Of a stretch of DNA of 64,000 nt, positions 25,591-34,731 are shown piece after piece. The DNA lies in the NCBI GenBank assembly GCA_949283205.1, contig CASDSD010000037.1:186001-250000 (forward strand). The letters run 5' to 3'. Each line of letters begins with the position of its first letter. Positions within the stretch are counted from its first letter, which is position 1. Made by a program: the position numbers and the translations under genes. Source of the DNA: an uncultured Alistipes sp. Lineage in GTDB: Bacteria; Bacteroidota; Bacteroidia; Bacteroidales; Rikenellaceae. The notes under the pieces were generated by a model that was not told the DNA's origin, searched no databases, and worked only from the letters and a program-made list of their open reading frames with translations.

Positions 25591-25620
25591 TCGGGCGGAA
25601 TCTTGACCGATTCCGCCCGA
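25591..25620 (-). terminator. Terminator of the glmM-dipeptidase unit
   Basis: TCGGGCGGAATC (25591-25602) pairs perfectly with GATTCCGCCCGA (25609-25620) around a 6-base loop. On the minus strand a weak T-containing tail follows. Confidence 0.75.
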
Positions 25621-25650
25621 CGTGATGTTGCCGTTGCCTCGACCGATGCT

Positions 25651-27018
25651 TTATTTGGACTCGGCAAAGTACTTGTAGAACAATGGTATCGTCTCGATGC
25701 CCTTGCGGAACTGGTCGAGTCCGTAGCTCTCGTTGGGAGAGTGAATCGCATCCTCGGCGAGGCCGAAACCTATGAGCAGCGACTTTATGCCCAACGTCTG
25801 TTCGAAGGCGCTGATGATGGGTATCGAGCCGCCCGAGTAGAAGGGCAGGGGCCGCTTGCCGAAGGTGTCGAGGATGGCCTTCTCGGCAGCCTTGTATGCC
25901 GGCATGTCGGTGGGTGCCACGTAGGGCATGCCTCCGTGCAGGAAGCTCACCTTGACCTTCACGCTCTTCGGAGCGATGGCCTTGAAATGTTTCTCGAAGA
26001 GACGCGCTATCTTGCGGAAGTCCTGATTCGGAACCAGGCGCATCGAGATCTTGGCCGAAGCCTTCGACGGGATTACGGTCTTGGTGCCCTCCTCGGTGTA
26101 GCCGCCCCAGATGCCGTTCACGTCGAGCGAGGGGCGCACGCCCGTGCGCTCCATGGTGTTGTAGCCCGCCTCGCCCTCGACGTCGCCTATCGAGAGCGAA
26201 CGCTTGTAGTCGCGCAGCGAGAACGGAGCCTTGTTGAAGGCCTTGCGTTCGGCCGGCGTAAGCTCGCGCACGTCGTCGTAAAAGCCCGGAATGGTGACAC
26301 GTCCGTTCTCGTCGATGAGCGATGCCACCAGCCGTGCAAGTACATTTGCCGGATTGGCCACGGCACCCCCGAAGAGACCCGAATGCAGGTCCTTGTCGGG
26401 CCCCGTAACCTCGACCTCCATGTACGTGAGGCCGCGCAGGCCGCAGGTGATCGAGGGGGTATCCATCGAGATCATCGAGGTGTCCGATACGAGGATTATG
26501 TCTGCCTTGAGCATCTTTTTGTTCTCGGCGCAGAACCTGTAGAGGCTCTGCGATCCGATCTCCTCCTCACCCTCGAGCATGAACTTGACGTTGCAGGGGA
26601 GCGAATCGGTGGCGCACATGGCCTCGAACGCCTTTACGTGCATGAACGACTGTCCCTTGTCGTCGTCGGCGCCGCGGCCCCAGATGCGGCCGTCTCTTAT
26701 GACGGGTTCGAAGGGGTCTGTGTGCCACTCTTCGCGCGGGTCTACGGGCATCACGTCGTAGTGGCCGTAGATGAGGACCGTCCTGGCCCTGGGGTTTACG
26801 ATCTTCTCGGCAAAGACCACGGGGTTGCCCTCCGTGGGCATCACGTCGGCATGGTCGGCGCCGGCCTTGACCAGAGCCGCGGCGAGCCACTCGGCACAGC
26901 GCTGCATGTCGGGCTTGTGTTCCGACTGCGCGCTTATCGATGGTATGCGCAGAAGCTCGAAGAGCTCCTCGAGAAATCTGTCGCCGTTACGGTCGATGTA
27001 TTGCTTTGCTTTTTCCAT
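25651..27018 (-). CDS. M20-family dipeptidase
   Basis: A 455-residue metallopeptidase. The two-zinc site is seen in IYGHYDVMPVD (His, Asp), GADDDKGQ (bridging Asp), EGEEEIGS (catalytic and ligand Glu), SDTSMIS (Asp) and the late AIHSPNE (His). A lid or dimerisation domain lies in the middle. No signal peptide, so it acts in the cytosol on dipeptides, as in the PepV/CNDP-like group. It starts 21 bp after glmM and probably shares its transcript. Confidence 0.92.
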   Translation of the reverse strand: MEKAKQYIDRNGDRFLEELFELLRIPSISAQSEHKPDMQRCAEWLAAALVKAGADHADVMPTEGNPVVFAEKIVNPRARTVLIYGHYDVMPVDPREEWHTDPFEPVIRDGRIWGRGADDDKGQSFMHVKAFEAMCATDSLPCNVKFMLEGEEEIGSQSLYRFCAENKKMLKADIILVSDTSMISMDTPSITCGLRGLTYMEVEVTGPDKDLHSGLFGGAVANPANVLARLVASLIDENGRVTIPGFYDDVRELTPAERKAFNKAPFSLRDYKRSLSIGDVEGEAGYNTMERTGVRPSLDVNGIWGGYTEEGTKTVIPSKASAKISMRLVPNQDFRKIARLFEKHFKAIAPKSVKVKVSFLHGGMPYVAPTDMPAYKAAEKAILDTFGKRPLPFYSGGSIPIISAFEQTLGIKSLLIGFGLAEDAIHSPNESYGLDQFRKGIETIPLFYKYFAESK

Positions 27019-27039
27019 ACAGGTGGGTGTGTGTTTGCA

Positions 27040-28431
27040 TTACTTGATTCCGCATATGCCCTTTATCTCGGCGATGAAACGTGCGGCCAGCGCATCGGCC
27101 TCCTCGGGCGAGCGCGCCTCGGTGTAGACGCGGATGATGGGCTCGGTGTTCGACTTGCGCAGGTGTACCCAGTTGTCGGGGAAGTCGATCTTCACGCCGT
27201 CGATATCGTTCACCTTCTCACCGGCATAACGAGTCTTCATCTCATGCAGCACCTTGTCCACGTCGATCTCGGGCGTGAGCTGTATCTTGTTCTTCGAGGC
27301 GAAGTATGCGGGATATGTGGCGCGCAGTTCGGTCATGGTCATGCCTTTCTTTGCGAGGAACGTCAAGAAGAGTGCCACACCTACCAGCGCGTCGCGTCCG
27401 TAGTGCAGGGCGGGGTAGATTACTCCGCCGTTGCCCTCGCCGCCGATGACAGCGCCCGTCTGTTTCATCTTGGCCACGACATTCACCTCGCCTACGGCCG
27501 AGGCCTCATAGTTACCGCCGTGGGCCTCAGTGACATCGCGCAGTGCGCGAGACGAACTGAGGTTCGAAACGGTATTCCCCTTGCATGCCGAAAGTATGTA
27601 GTCGGCAACGGCCACGAGCGTGTACTCCTCGCCGAACATGTCGCCGTTCTGGCATACCAGCGCGAGGCGGTCTACGTCGGGATCGACCACGACGCCCAGG
27701 TCGGCCTTCTCGCGTACGATTACTTCCGATATCTGCGTCAGGTTCTCGGGCAGCGGCTCGGGGTTGTGGGCGAAGTGCCCGTCGGGGGTGCAGTTGAGCT
27801 CAACGACCTCGCATCCCAGCTCGCGCAGCAGGCGCGGGATGACGATGCCGCCCACCGAGTTGACGGCGTCGACCACAACCTTGAAGCGGCGCTTGCGCAC
27901 GGCCTCGACATCTACCATGTCGAGCGCGAGCACCTGTGCTATGTGCGTGTCGTTGAACTCCTCGCGTGATATTACCTTACCCAAAGCATCTACCGTGGGG
28001 AAATCGAAATCCTCCTGCTCGGCGAGGGCGAGGACGCGTTTCCCTTCGGCGTCATTGAGGAACTCGCCGTGCTCGTTGAGCAGCTTTAGGGCGTTCCACT
28101 GCTTGGGGTTGTGCGAGGCGGTGATGATTATGCCGCCGTCGGCCTTGTTCGTAATTACGGCCATCTCGGTGCCCGGGGTGGTGCAGAGCCCCACGTTGAT
28201 CACGTCGGCGCCGCACCCCATGAGCGTGCCTTCGATGATGTCGTTCACCATGGCTCCCGAGATGCGGGCGTCGCGGCCTACCACGACCGTGAGTCGTTTG
28301 CCTCCCTTCTTTTCGCTCATGAAGCGCACGTAGGCGGTTGTGAACTTGACGATATCGATGGGGGTCAGGTTGTCGCCCTGAGCGCCGCCGATGGTACCTC
28401 TGATACCTGAAATTGATTTGATTAGTGTCAT
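27040..28431 (-). CDS. glmM: Phosphoglucosamine mutase (or related phosphohexomutase)
   Basis: A 463-residue alpha-D-phosphohexomutase. The active-site serine is in ITASHNPKQWNALK, the metal loop is DPDVDRLA, the sugar loop is GGEGNGGV and the phosphate loop is RKSNTEPIIRVY. In Bacteroidota this type is assigned to GlmM, which makes glucosamine 1-phosphate for peptidoglycan and lipopolysaccharide, but phosphomannomutase activity cannot be excluded by reading. The ATG at 28431 begins the conserved N-terminus (LIKSISGIRGT); upstream codons in frame do not look coding. Confidence 0.88.
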   Translation of the reverse strand: MTLIKSISGIRGTIGGAQGDNLTPIDIVKFTTAYVRFMSEKKGGKRLTVVVGRDARISGAMVNDIIEGTLMGCGADVINVGLCTTPGTEMAVITNKADGGIIITASHNPKQWNALKLLNEHGEFLNDAEGKRVLALAEQEDFDFPTVDALGKVISREEFNDTHIAQVLALDMVDVEAVRKRRFKVVVDAVNSVGGIVIPRLLRELGCEVVELNCTPDGHFAHNPEPLPENLTQISEVIVREKADLGVVVDPDVDRLALVCQNGDMFGEEYTLVAVADYILSACKGNTVSNLSSSRALRDVTEAHGGNYEASAVGEVNVVAKMKQTGAVIGGEGNGGVIYPALHYGRDALVGVALFLTFLAKKGMTMTELRATYPAYFASKNKIQLTPEIDVDKVLHEMKTRYAGEKVNDIDGVKIDFPDNWVHLRKSNTEPIIRVYTEARSPEEADALAARFIAEIKGICGIK

Positions 28432-28550
28432 TTTGCTATGTATTCTGTGTAATTTGTTGCGGGGTGAAAATGGCTGTTTTATTTTGTAATTCGATGTAAA
28501 TATATTATTTTTATGCCACATAAAAAAGGTAAATCGATAAAATTCGACAA

Positions 28551-29444
28551 ATGTCAAGGAGAATAATACCTTCTTCCGAGTTGATTATCAATGACGACGG
28601 AACGGTGTTCCATCTGCACCTCAAGCCGGAGCAGATAGCCGATACGGTGATTCTGGTCGGCGACCCGGCGCGCGTGGAGCAGGTGGCGGCGCGTTTCGAC
28701 GAACGGGAGTGCCGCGCCGCAAACCGCGAGTTCATCACGGTGACGGGACGGTACCGCGGCAAGCGCATGAGCGTCATGTCGACGGGTATCGGTGTGGGTA
28801 ACATCGACATCTCGGTGACGGAACTCGACGCGCTGGCCAATATCGACTTCGCGACGCGTACGGTCAAGGAGCGTTTCCGCCGTCTGACGCTGGTGCGTCT
28901 CGGCACCTCGGGGGCGTTGCAGCCCGATATCGAGTTGGGGGATGTGGTCTTTTCGCGCACCTCTGTCGGATTCGACGGTTTGCTGAACTACTACAAGGGC
29001 CGCAACGGGGTGTGCGACCTGGACATCGAGCGTGCCTTCATGGCCCACACGGGCTGGAGCGACCTGCTTCCGAAGCCCTATTTCGTCGATGCGTCACCCG
29101 AACTGCTGAGGCTCTTCGCCGATACCACGCGAGAGGGTATCACCATCGCCGCGCCGGGATTCTATGCCCCGCAGGGTCGCTGGGTGCGTCTCGAACCCGC
29201 CGACAGCGATCTCAATGCCAAGATCGAGTCGTTCCGCTACGACGGACGCTGCATAACCAATTTCGAGATGGAGGGCTCGGCTCTGGCCGGACTGTCGGCG
29301 CTGATGGGACACCGTGCCGCAACGTTATGCACCATTATTGCACAGCGAGTCTCGCGCGATGCCGACACCGATTACCGCCCCTATGTGGAGCGTATGATCG
29401 ACATGGCGCTTGAGAAGCTCTGCTCGCTTCCCGAAGAAGAATGA
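28551..29444 (+). CDS. Nucleoside phosphorylase (uridine phosphorylase-like)
   Basis: A 297-residue protein of the PNP/UDP family. It has the phosphate-binding GDPARVEQ, the STGIGVGNIDI segment, RLGTSGALQPDIELGDVV, and ITNFEMEGSAL, in which the Met-Glu pair binds ribose. It splits nucleosides to base and ribose 1-phosphate in the cytosol; the base is not certain. It is divergent from glmM and lies 31 bp before dnaN, so it may head the dnaN operon. Confidence 0.88.
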   Translation: MSRRIIPSSELIINDDGTVFHLHLKPEQIADTVILVGDPARVEQVAARFDERECRAANREFITVTGRYRGKRMSVMSTGIGVGNIDISVTELDALANIDFATRTVKERFRRLTLVRLGTSGALQPDIELGDVVFSRTSVGFDGLLNYYKGRNGVCDLDIERAFMAHTGWSDLLPKPYFVDASPELLRLFADTTREGITIAAPGFYAPQGRWVRLEPADSDLNAKIESFRYDGRCITNFEMEGSALAGLSALMGHRAATLCTIIAQRVSRDADTDYRPYVERMIDMALEKLCSLPEEE

Positions 29445-29475
29445 GTAACAACTATAGAAAACACAATAATCAGAG

Positions 29476-30600
29476 ATGAAATTTACAGTATCAAGTTCTG
29501 CGCTGCTGTCGCTTCTGGCGACTACGGGCAAGGTTATAAGCAACAAGAGTTCAATACCCATTCTCGAGTATTTCCTCATGGAGCTCAAGGATGGGCAGCT
29601 TACGGTTACGACGTCGGACCTGGAGACTACGCTCATCGGGTCAATCGCCGTCGACAACGTGGAGCGCGAGGGCGTCATAGCGGCTCCCGCCAAGCTGATG
29701 CTCGACTCGCTGAAGGAGTTCCCGGAGATGCCTCTGGTCATGGAGGTGAACGAGGCTACGTGGGAGATAAAGATCACGTGGAACAGCGGCCACCTCTCGA
29801 TTCCGGGCGCCAGCGCCGTGAGCTACCCGGGCGTGCAGAGCGTAGGGGCGGAGTACAAGGCCCTGGCGTTGGATGTGGATCTGCTGGTCAACGGCATCAA
29901 CAAAACTGTATTCGCCACGGCCGACGACGAACTGCGTCCCGTCATGAACGGCATATATTTCGATTTCGAGCCCGGCAGCCTTACCTTCGTGGCCACGGAT
30001 GCCCACAAACTGGTGAAGTATACGGCCGAGAACAACGGCGATTTCTCGTCGTCGTTCATCCTGCCCAAGAAACCGGCCAACCTGCTCAAGACGCTGCTGC
30101 TTAAGGAAGAGGAGCCCGTGCAGGTGTCGTTCGATGCCAAGAACGTGACGTTTGAGCTCAAGTCGTTCCGTCTGGTGTGCCGCCTCATCGAGGGCAACTA
30201 CCCGAACTACAACGCCGTAATTCCTTCGGCAAACCCCAACAAGGTGCTTATCGACCGCGTGGAGTTCCTCAACGGCATCAAGCGCGTGGCGGTATGTTCG
30301 AACCCCACGACAAACCTTATCCGCATGGATATCGCCTCGAATCGCATCGATCTGACGGCACAGGACATAGATTTCTCGGTATCGGCAAACGAAACCATCT
30401 CGTGCAGCTATGAGGGCGACCCCGTGACCATCGGATTCAAGTCGACATTCCTCGTGGAGATACTCTCCAATATCGACACTCCGACGGTTACCGTCGAACT
30501 GGCCGATTCGACCCGTGCCGGCGTATTCAAGCCCGTGTACGACGACAGGCAGAACAGCGAGACGCTGATGCTGCTCATGCCCATGATGATAAACGCATAA
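29476..30600 (+). CDS. dnaN: DNA polymerase III beta subunit (sliding clamp)
   Basis: A 374-residue protein of clamp length, made of three similar domains. The N-terminus MKFTVSSSALLSLL, the middle DDELRPVMNGIYFD, and the C-terminal LLMPMMINA ending are typical of DnaN. It forms the ring that tethers DNA polymerase to DNA. It is followed 12 bp later by a DEDDh exonuclease gene, which suggests joint expression of clamp and a nuclease. Confidence 0.97.
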   Translation: MKFTVSSSALLSLLATTGKVISNKSSIPILEYFLMELKDGQLTVTTSDLETTLIGSIAVDNVEREGVIAAPAKLMLDSLKEFPEMPLVMEVNEATWEIKITWNSGHLSIPGASAVSYPGVQSVGAEYKALALDVDLLVNGINKTVFATADDELRPVMNGIYFDFEPGSLTFVATDAHKLVKYTAENNGDFSSSFILPKKPANLLKTLLLKEEEPVQVSFDAKNVTFELKSFRLVCRLIEGNYPNYNAVIPSANPNKVLIDRVEFLNGIKRVAVCSNPTTNLIRMDIASNRIDLTAQDIDFSVSANETISCSYEGDPVTIGFKSTFLVEILSNIDTPTVTVELADSTRAGVFKPVYDDRQNSETLMLLMPMMINA

Positions 30601-30612
30601 TACCCTCGACAG

Positions 30613-31380
30613 ATGGAGTTGAACCTCAAGCGCCCGATCGTCTTTTTCGATTTGGAGACGACGGGTGTGGATCCGGCGAAGGACCGCATCGTCGAGATCT
30701 CCATGGTGAAGGTCATGCCCGACGGCAGCGAAGAGGTGCGTACGCGCCGTATCAACCCGCAGATGCACATCCCCGAGGCATCGACGGCAATACACGGAAT
30801 TACGGACGACGACGTGCGCGATGCGCCGTCGTTCGCCCAGATTGCCAAGTCGTTGTACAAGTTTATCGAGGGATGCGACTTCGGCGGTTTCAACTCCAAC
30901 CGTTTTGACCTTCCGGTACTGGTGGAGGAGTTTCTGCGTGCGGGGGTGGATGTCGATTTCAAGCGCCGCCGTTTTGTCGACGTTCAGAACATATTCCACA
31001 AGATGGAACAGCGCACGCTGGTGGCGGCATACAAGTTCTACTGCGGCAAGGAGCTGGCCGACGCACACTCGGCCGAAGCCGACACCATGGCCACATACGA
31101 GGTGCTGAAGGCGCAGCTGGACCGCTATCCCGAGTTGCAGAACGACGTGCAGTATCTGGCCGAGTTCTCGGCCCGCGGCGAGACGGTCGATTATGCCGGC
31201 CGCATCGTATATAACGACAAGGGCGAGGAGGTCTTCGCCTTCGGCAAGCACAAGGGTCGCGTGGTGAGCGAGGTCTTCGCCGAGGAGCCGAGCTACTATT
31301 CGTGGATGATGAACGGCGACTTCCCGCTGTACACCAAGAAGGTGATTACGGAGATACGGTGCCGCGACAAGAAAAGTTAG
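30613..31380 (+). CDS. DEDDh 3'-5' exonuclease (DnaQ-like) with extra C-terminal domain
   Basis: A 255-residue protein. The Exo I motif FFDLETTGVDP (Asp, Glu), the Exo II region FNSNRFDLPVL (Asp) and the Exo III motif HSAEADT (His, Asp) are present. After about residue 195 a further domain has FAFGKHKGRVVSEVF and YYSWMMNGDFP, which resembles the DUF3820-like tail seen on some Bacteroidota exonucleases. It could serve as a proofreading subunit or a repair nuclease. It sits between dnaN and the LysM gene with tight spacing (12 and 4 bp). Confidence 0.9.
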   Translation: MELNLKRPIVFFDLETTGVDPAKDRIVEISMVKVMPDGSEEVRTRRINPQMHIPEASTAIHGITDDDVRDAPSFAQIAKSLYKFIEGCDFGGFNSNRFDLPVLVEEFLRAGVDVDFKRRRFVDVQNIFHKMEQRTLVAAYKFYCGKELADAHSAEADTMATYEVLKAQLDRYPELQNDVQYLAEFSARGETVDYAGRIVYNDKGEEVFAFGKHKGRVVSEVFAEEPSYYSWMMNGDFPLYTKKVITEIRCRDKKS

Positions 31381-31384
31381 ACAT

Positions 31385-33253
31385 ATGAATCTGTTCAAGC
31401 GACTGATAACCTGTGCGGTGTTTTCGACGGCCGTCGTCGGCTGGGTGGGCGTTCAGGCCCTGCCGCCGGTGGACAGGAGTGCTGTCATAGTCTTTATCAA
31501 CGGCAAGAAGTATTACATACATACGGTCAAGGCCGGCGATACGCTCTATTCGATAGCCAAGGCGTACGAGGTGACTGAGTCGGTTATTCGGGAGTGCAAC
31601 CCGTCGGCGGCCGACGGTCTGAAGATCGACCAGACGATAAAGATTCCCGTGCCGGAGAAGGTGCAGGCGGAGGCCCGTGCCGAGAAGAAACGCAAACGCG
31701 AATACCTTAACCACAAGATCAAGTCGGGCGAGACGCTCTACGGCATAGCGCGCGACTACAACATCTCGGTGGCCACGCTCATGGAGGACAATCCCGACGT
31801 GAATCCCCAGACGCTGACCATAGGCCAGACGCTGTGGGTGCGCAAGGCCGAGATCGGGTCGTCGTCGGAGCAGGAGGCGAAGGACGACATGGCGGAGTAT
31901 GCCGAGAATCTCAACAAGGCGGCCGATGACGGATACATATACCATGTGGTGATGCCCGGGGAGACGGTATATTCGCTCGCACGGCGTTACGGACTTACGG
32001 AGAATGAGTTCGTGGCCATGAACGATGTGGACGGCGGGTTGAAGTCGGGATCTGTGGTGCGCGTTCCCGACCCCGATCACAATATCAAGCAGGTGGCGGA
32101 GATCGTGGAGGCCGAGGCGGCGAAAGATGCTGCTGCCGGGGATGCGGCGCACCGCAGCGGGAACGTGTCGTTCCGGGCCATAGAGTCGGACAGACCGCTC
32201 AACATAGCGCTCATGCTGCCGCTCGAGGTGGGCTCGAAACCCAATGCCAGCTATGTCGAATTCTATCAAGGGTTCCTGCTGGGTCTCGAAAGGCTGAAGG
32301 AGGAGGGCCGCGGTGCGGTAAACCTCACGCTCTACAATACGGGCCATGACCAGCTGAAGGTGCAGCAGATCGTTCGCGACGGGGCTTTCGCCTCGACCGA
32401 TTTGATCGTTGGTCCCGTGTATGAGGACGAATTGAATCCCGTGGTGGAGTTTGCCGAGGAGAAAGGTGTGCCCGTAGTGTCGCCCCTGGCCAACCTGTCG
32501 GCCGTGGAGAGCCCCGTGATATACCAGCTCTCGCCCGCCCCCGAGACGAAATACGACAAGATAGACAACCTGATCGACGGCGGTCGTGACATATATCTCA
32601 TATATGCCTCGTCGAACGACAGCGAGTTCGAGCGGGAGATCCTTGCCGAGCTGGAGGGCAAGAGCCGTTACAGCTATACGTACTCTTATAACCAGAAGTC
32701 CATATTCACGCCGCGTGACGGTTCGTCGCCCGCCATATCGGATATGGCTGATGTATTGAAGGGCGAACGGCCGTGTCTGTTCATCGTGCTGGCCAATTCG
32801 GAGATCGACGTGGACCGTATCCTGGGTACGATCTCGTCGGCCAACACCTCGATCGTCGAACGCGGAACCAAAAGCGCGCAGTATGTGGTGCTGGGCACCT
32901 CGCGCTGGGGCCGTTTCAACAACATCGACCACACGTCGTTCTTCAACAACAACGTGGTGATGATATCGACCTATCATGCCAAGCGCGACTCGGCTGCCGT
33001 GCGCGACTTCGACAGCCGCTATATAGAGGCATACAGCATGCTGCCGTCGCTCTATTCGTACCGTGGCTACGACGCGGCGATGATCTTCGGCGAGGGTATG
33101 CGTTCGGACATAGATTACCGTATGCTCGACAAACGCTACATCCCGCTGCAGACCGAGTACAAGTTCCGCCAGTCGAGCGAGGGCTGCCGCTACGTCAATC
33201 AGGAGTGGATGAGGGTGAACTATAACAGCAACTACACGATTACGCTCGAATAA
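31385..33253 (+). CDS. Three-LysM protein with periplasmic-binding (type 1)-like domain
   Basis: A 622-residue exported protein. After a signal peptide (about 1-26) come three LysM repeats at about 44-89, 108-154 and 185-229, each with the GDTLYSIA/GETLYGIA/GETVYSLA core. A charged linker leads to an alpha/beta domain (272-620) that resembles type 1 periplasmic-binding proteins (IALMLPLEVG, STDLIVGPVYEDELNPVVEFAEEKGVPVVSP-like segments). LysM binds peptidoglycan. The second domain is also the fold of LpoA-type activators of penicillin-binding proteins. A role in wall synthesis control is inferred only. It starts 4 bp after the exonuclease gene and ends 2 bp before rex. Confidence 0.82.
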   Translation: MNLFKRLITCAVFSTAVVGWVGVQALPPVDRSAVIVFINGKKYYIHTVKAGDTLYSIAKAYEVTESVIRECNPSAADGLKIDQTIKIPVPEKVQAEARAEKKRKREYLNHKIKSGETLYGIARDYNISVATLMEDNPDVNPQTLTIGQTLWVRKAEIGSSSEQEAKDDMAEYAENLNKAADDGYIYHVVMPGETVYSLARRYGLTENEFVAMNDVDGGLKSGSVVRVPDPDHNIKQVAEIVEAEAAKDAAAGDAAHRSGNVSFRAIESDRPLNIALMLPLEVGSKPNASYVEFYQGFLLGLERLKEEGRGAVNLTLYNTGHDQLKVQQIVRDGAFASTDLIVGPVYEDELNPVVEFAEEKGVPVVSPLANLSAVESPVIYQLSPAPETKYDKIDNLIDGGRDIYLIYASSNDSEFEREILAELEGKSRYSYTYSYNQKSIFTPRDGSSPAISDMADVLKGERPCLFIVLANSEIDVDRILGTISSANTSIVERGTKSAQYVVLGTSRWGRFNNIDHTSFFNNNVVMISTYHAKRDSAAVRDFDSRYIEAYSMLPSLYSYRGYDAAMIFGEGMRSDIDYRMLDKRYIPLQTEYKFRQSSEGCRYVNQEWMRVNYNSNYTITLE

Positions 33254-33255
33254 CG

Positions 33256-33909
33256 ATGCCGACGTCGAACAATATCATACCCGAAAAGACGATCGAACGG
33301 TTGAGCGAATACCGCCGTACGCTGCTCTCGTGCCACAAGCAGGGGGTGACGCACATCTTCTCGCACGTGTTGGCGGGAATGCACGGCATTACGGCCGTAC
33401 AGGTGCGGCGCGACCTCATGCTGATCGGTTTCTCGAGCGACACGAAGAAGGGGTATGACGTGAAGGTGCTCATCGAGTTCATAAACAACATTCTCGACAG
33501 CGAGAATGTCATGAACATAGGCATCATCGGCATGGGCCACCTCGGGCAGGCCATAACGAAGTATTTCAACGGCAAGAGGCTCAAACTGCGCATCGTGGCG
33601 TCGTTCGACGTCGATGAGCAGAAGGTGGGCGCGTCGATCGACGAGATACCGTGTTACCATATGGACCGTTTCGAGGAGATCGTCTCGTCGATGGACATAA
33701 GCATCGCGGTGATATGTTCCCCGACGCGTGTGGCGCCGTCGCTCGTGGTGCCCATAATCAATGCCGGCATCAAGGGGGTGTTGAACTTCACCTCGGCGCC
33801 GTTGAGTTTCCCGCACGGCATCGTGTCGGAGAACTACGACATAACCACTATCCTGGAGAAGGTGGCATACTTTGTCAAGGAGTCGGACGAGCGCGACGAC
33901 AAGAACTGA
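33256..33909 (+). CDS. rex: Redox-sensing transcriptional repressor Rex
   Basis: A 217-residue protein. An N-terminal winged-helix (RLSEYRRTLLSCHKQGVT through VRRDLMLIGFSS, about 10-60) precedes a Rossmann domain with the GIIGMGHLGQAI dinucleotide loop and the ICSPTRVAPSLV, GVLNFTSAPL segments typical of Rex. It senses NADH/NAD+ and represses fermentation and respiration genes when NADH is low. No clear Rex operator was found in this window. It starts 2 bp after the LysM gene, so its expression is tied to that operon. Confidence 0.93.
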   Translation: MPTSNNIIPEKTIERLSEYRRTLLSCHKQGVTHIFSHVLAGMHGITAVQVRRDLMLIGFSSDTKKGYDVKVLIEFINNILDSENVMNIGIIGMGHLGQAITKYFNGKRLKLRIVASFDVDEQKVGASIDEIPCYHMDRFEEIVSSMDISIAVICSPTRVAPSLVVPIINAGIKGVLNFTSAPLSFPHGIVSENYDITTILEKVAYFVKESDERDDKN

Positions 33910-33963
33910 CATGCCGTCCGGCGGAGGCCGACACCGTGCCGGACGATGAATTTTATTGCAGGA

Positions 33964-34698
33964 ATGAGAGTATTCAACGGATTCGGAGAGATCCCGCAGA
34001 TGAAGCATGCCGTGGCGACGATAGGGTCGTTCGACGGTGTACACAGCGGGCATATGGCGTTGCTGCACCGTGTGGCGGAGATCGCACGGCAGGTGCAGGG
34101 CGAGAGCATGGTTGTGACGTTCGAGCCGCATCCGCGATATGTGTTGGGCTCGGGTGATAAGTTGCGGCTGTTGAGTACGCTCGACGAGAAGATCGTACTG
34201 CTGGAGCGTGCCGGAATCGATGCGGTCGTGGTGGTCCCGTTTACGCTGGAATTCAGCCACACGTCGCCGCGCGAATTTATCGAACGCGACATCGTGGGCA
34301 GCGGTATCCGTTCGCTGGTAGTGGGGTACAACCACCGCTTCGGATACAACAAGGAGGGTGACTACAACTATCTCGAGGCCCGCAGCGCGGGACTCGACGT
34401 ACATATGGTCGAACAGCAGCAGATCGCGCACAGCAAGGTCAGCTCCACGATAGTGCGCCAGGCCGTGACGAAGGGTATGATGGAGAAGGCATGTCGCCTG
34501 TTGGGGCACCCATATCTGATTTTGTGTCAGGAGCATGAGGACGGTTCCGTGTCGGGGATCGATGCGCATAAGCTGCTGCCCATGGACGGTGTGTACGATG
34601 CTTCGGTGAACGGTGCGGCGACGAAGGTCGCGGTCGGGGATGGGGCGTTGCGCATATGCCGTACGGGATTCTGCGGCAGGGCCGAGATCGAGTTGTAG
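33964..34698 (+). CDS. ribF: RibF-like FAD synthetase, riboflavin kinase domain not recognisable
   Basis: A 244-residue protein. The nucleotidyl-transferase half is intact: TIGSFDGVHSGH (HxGH-type site), VVTFEPHPRYVL, FTLEFSHTSPREFIE, VVGYNHRFGYNKEGD and the SSTIVRQAV motif. The C-terminal part after about 185 is only some 60 residues and lacks the riboflavin kinase GxxG.PTAN motif. RibF of E. coli is about 313 residues and does both steps. So FMN adenylylation is expected here but kinase activity is doubtful. The ATG at 33964 matches the usual distance to the GSFDGVH motif; 33946 is an alternative. Confidence 0.85.
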   Translation: MRVFNGFGEIPQMKHAVATIGSFDGVHSGHMALLHRVAEIARQVQGESMVVTFEPHPRYVLGSGDKLRLLSTLDEKIVLLERAGIDAVVVVPFTLEFSHTSPREFIERDIVGSGIRSLVVGYNHRFGYNKEGDYNYLEARSAGLDVHMVEQQQIAHSKVSSTIVRQAVTKGMMEKACRLLGHPYLILCQEHEDGSVSGIDAHKLLPMDGVYDASVNGAATKVAVGDGALRICRTGFCGRAEIEL

Positions 34699-34731
34699 CC
34701 TCTTTGGAAAACAGAAAACATAGCGATAAAT

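Noticed and set aside
25552..27969. An 805-codon open frame on the plus strand
   Set aside because: It lies antisense to the M20 dipeptidase and glmM, whose motifs are complete. Long antisense frames are expected from the high GC and codon use. The same applies to the long plus-strand frame at 42361-44589 opposite dnaE and the minus-strand frame at 36257-38038 opposite htpG.
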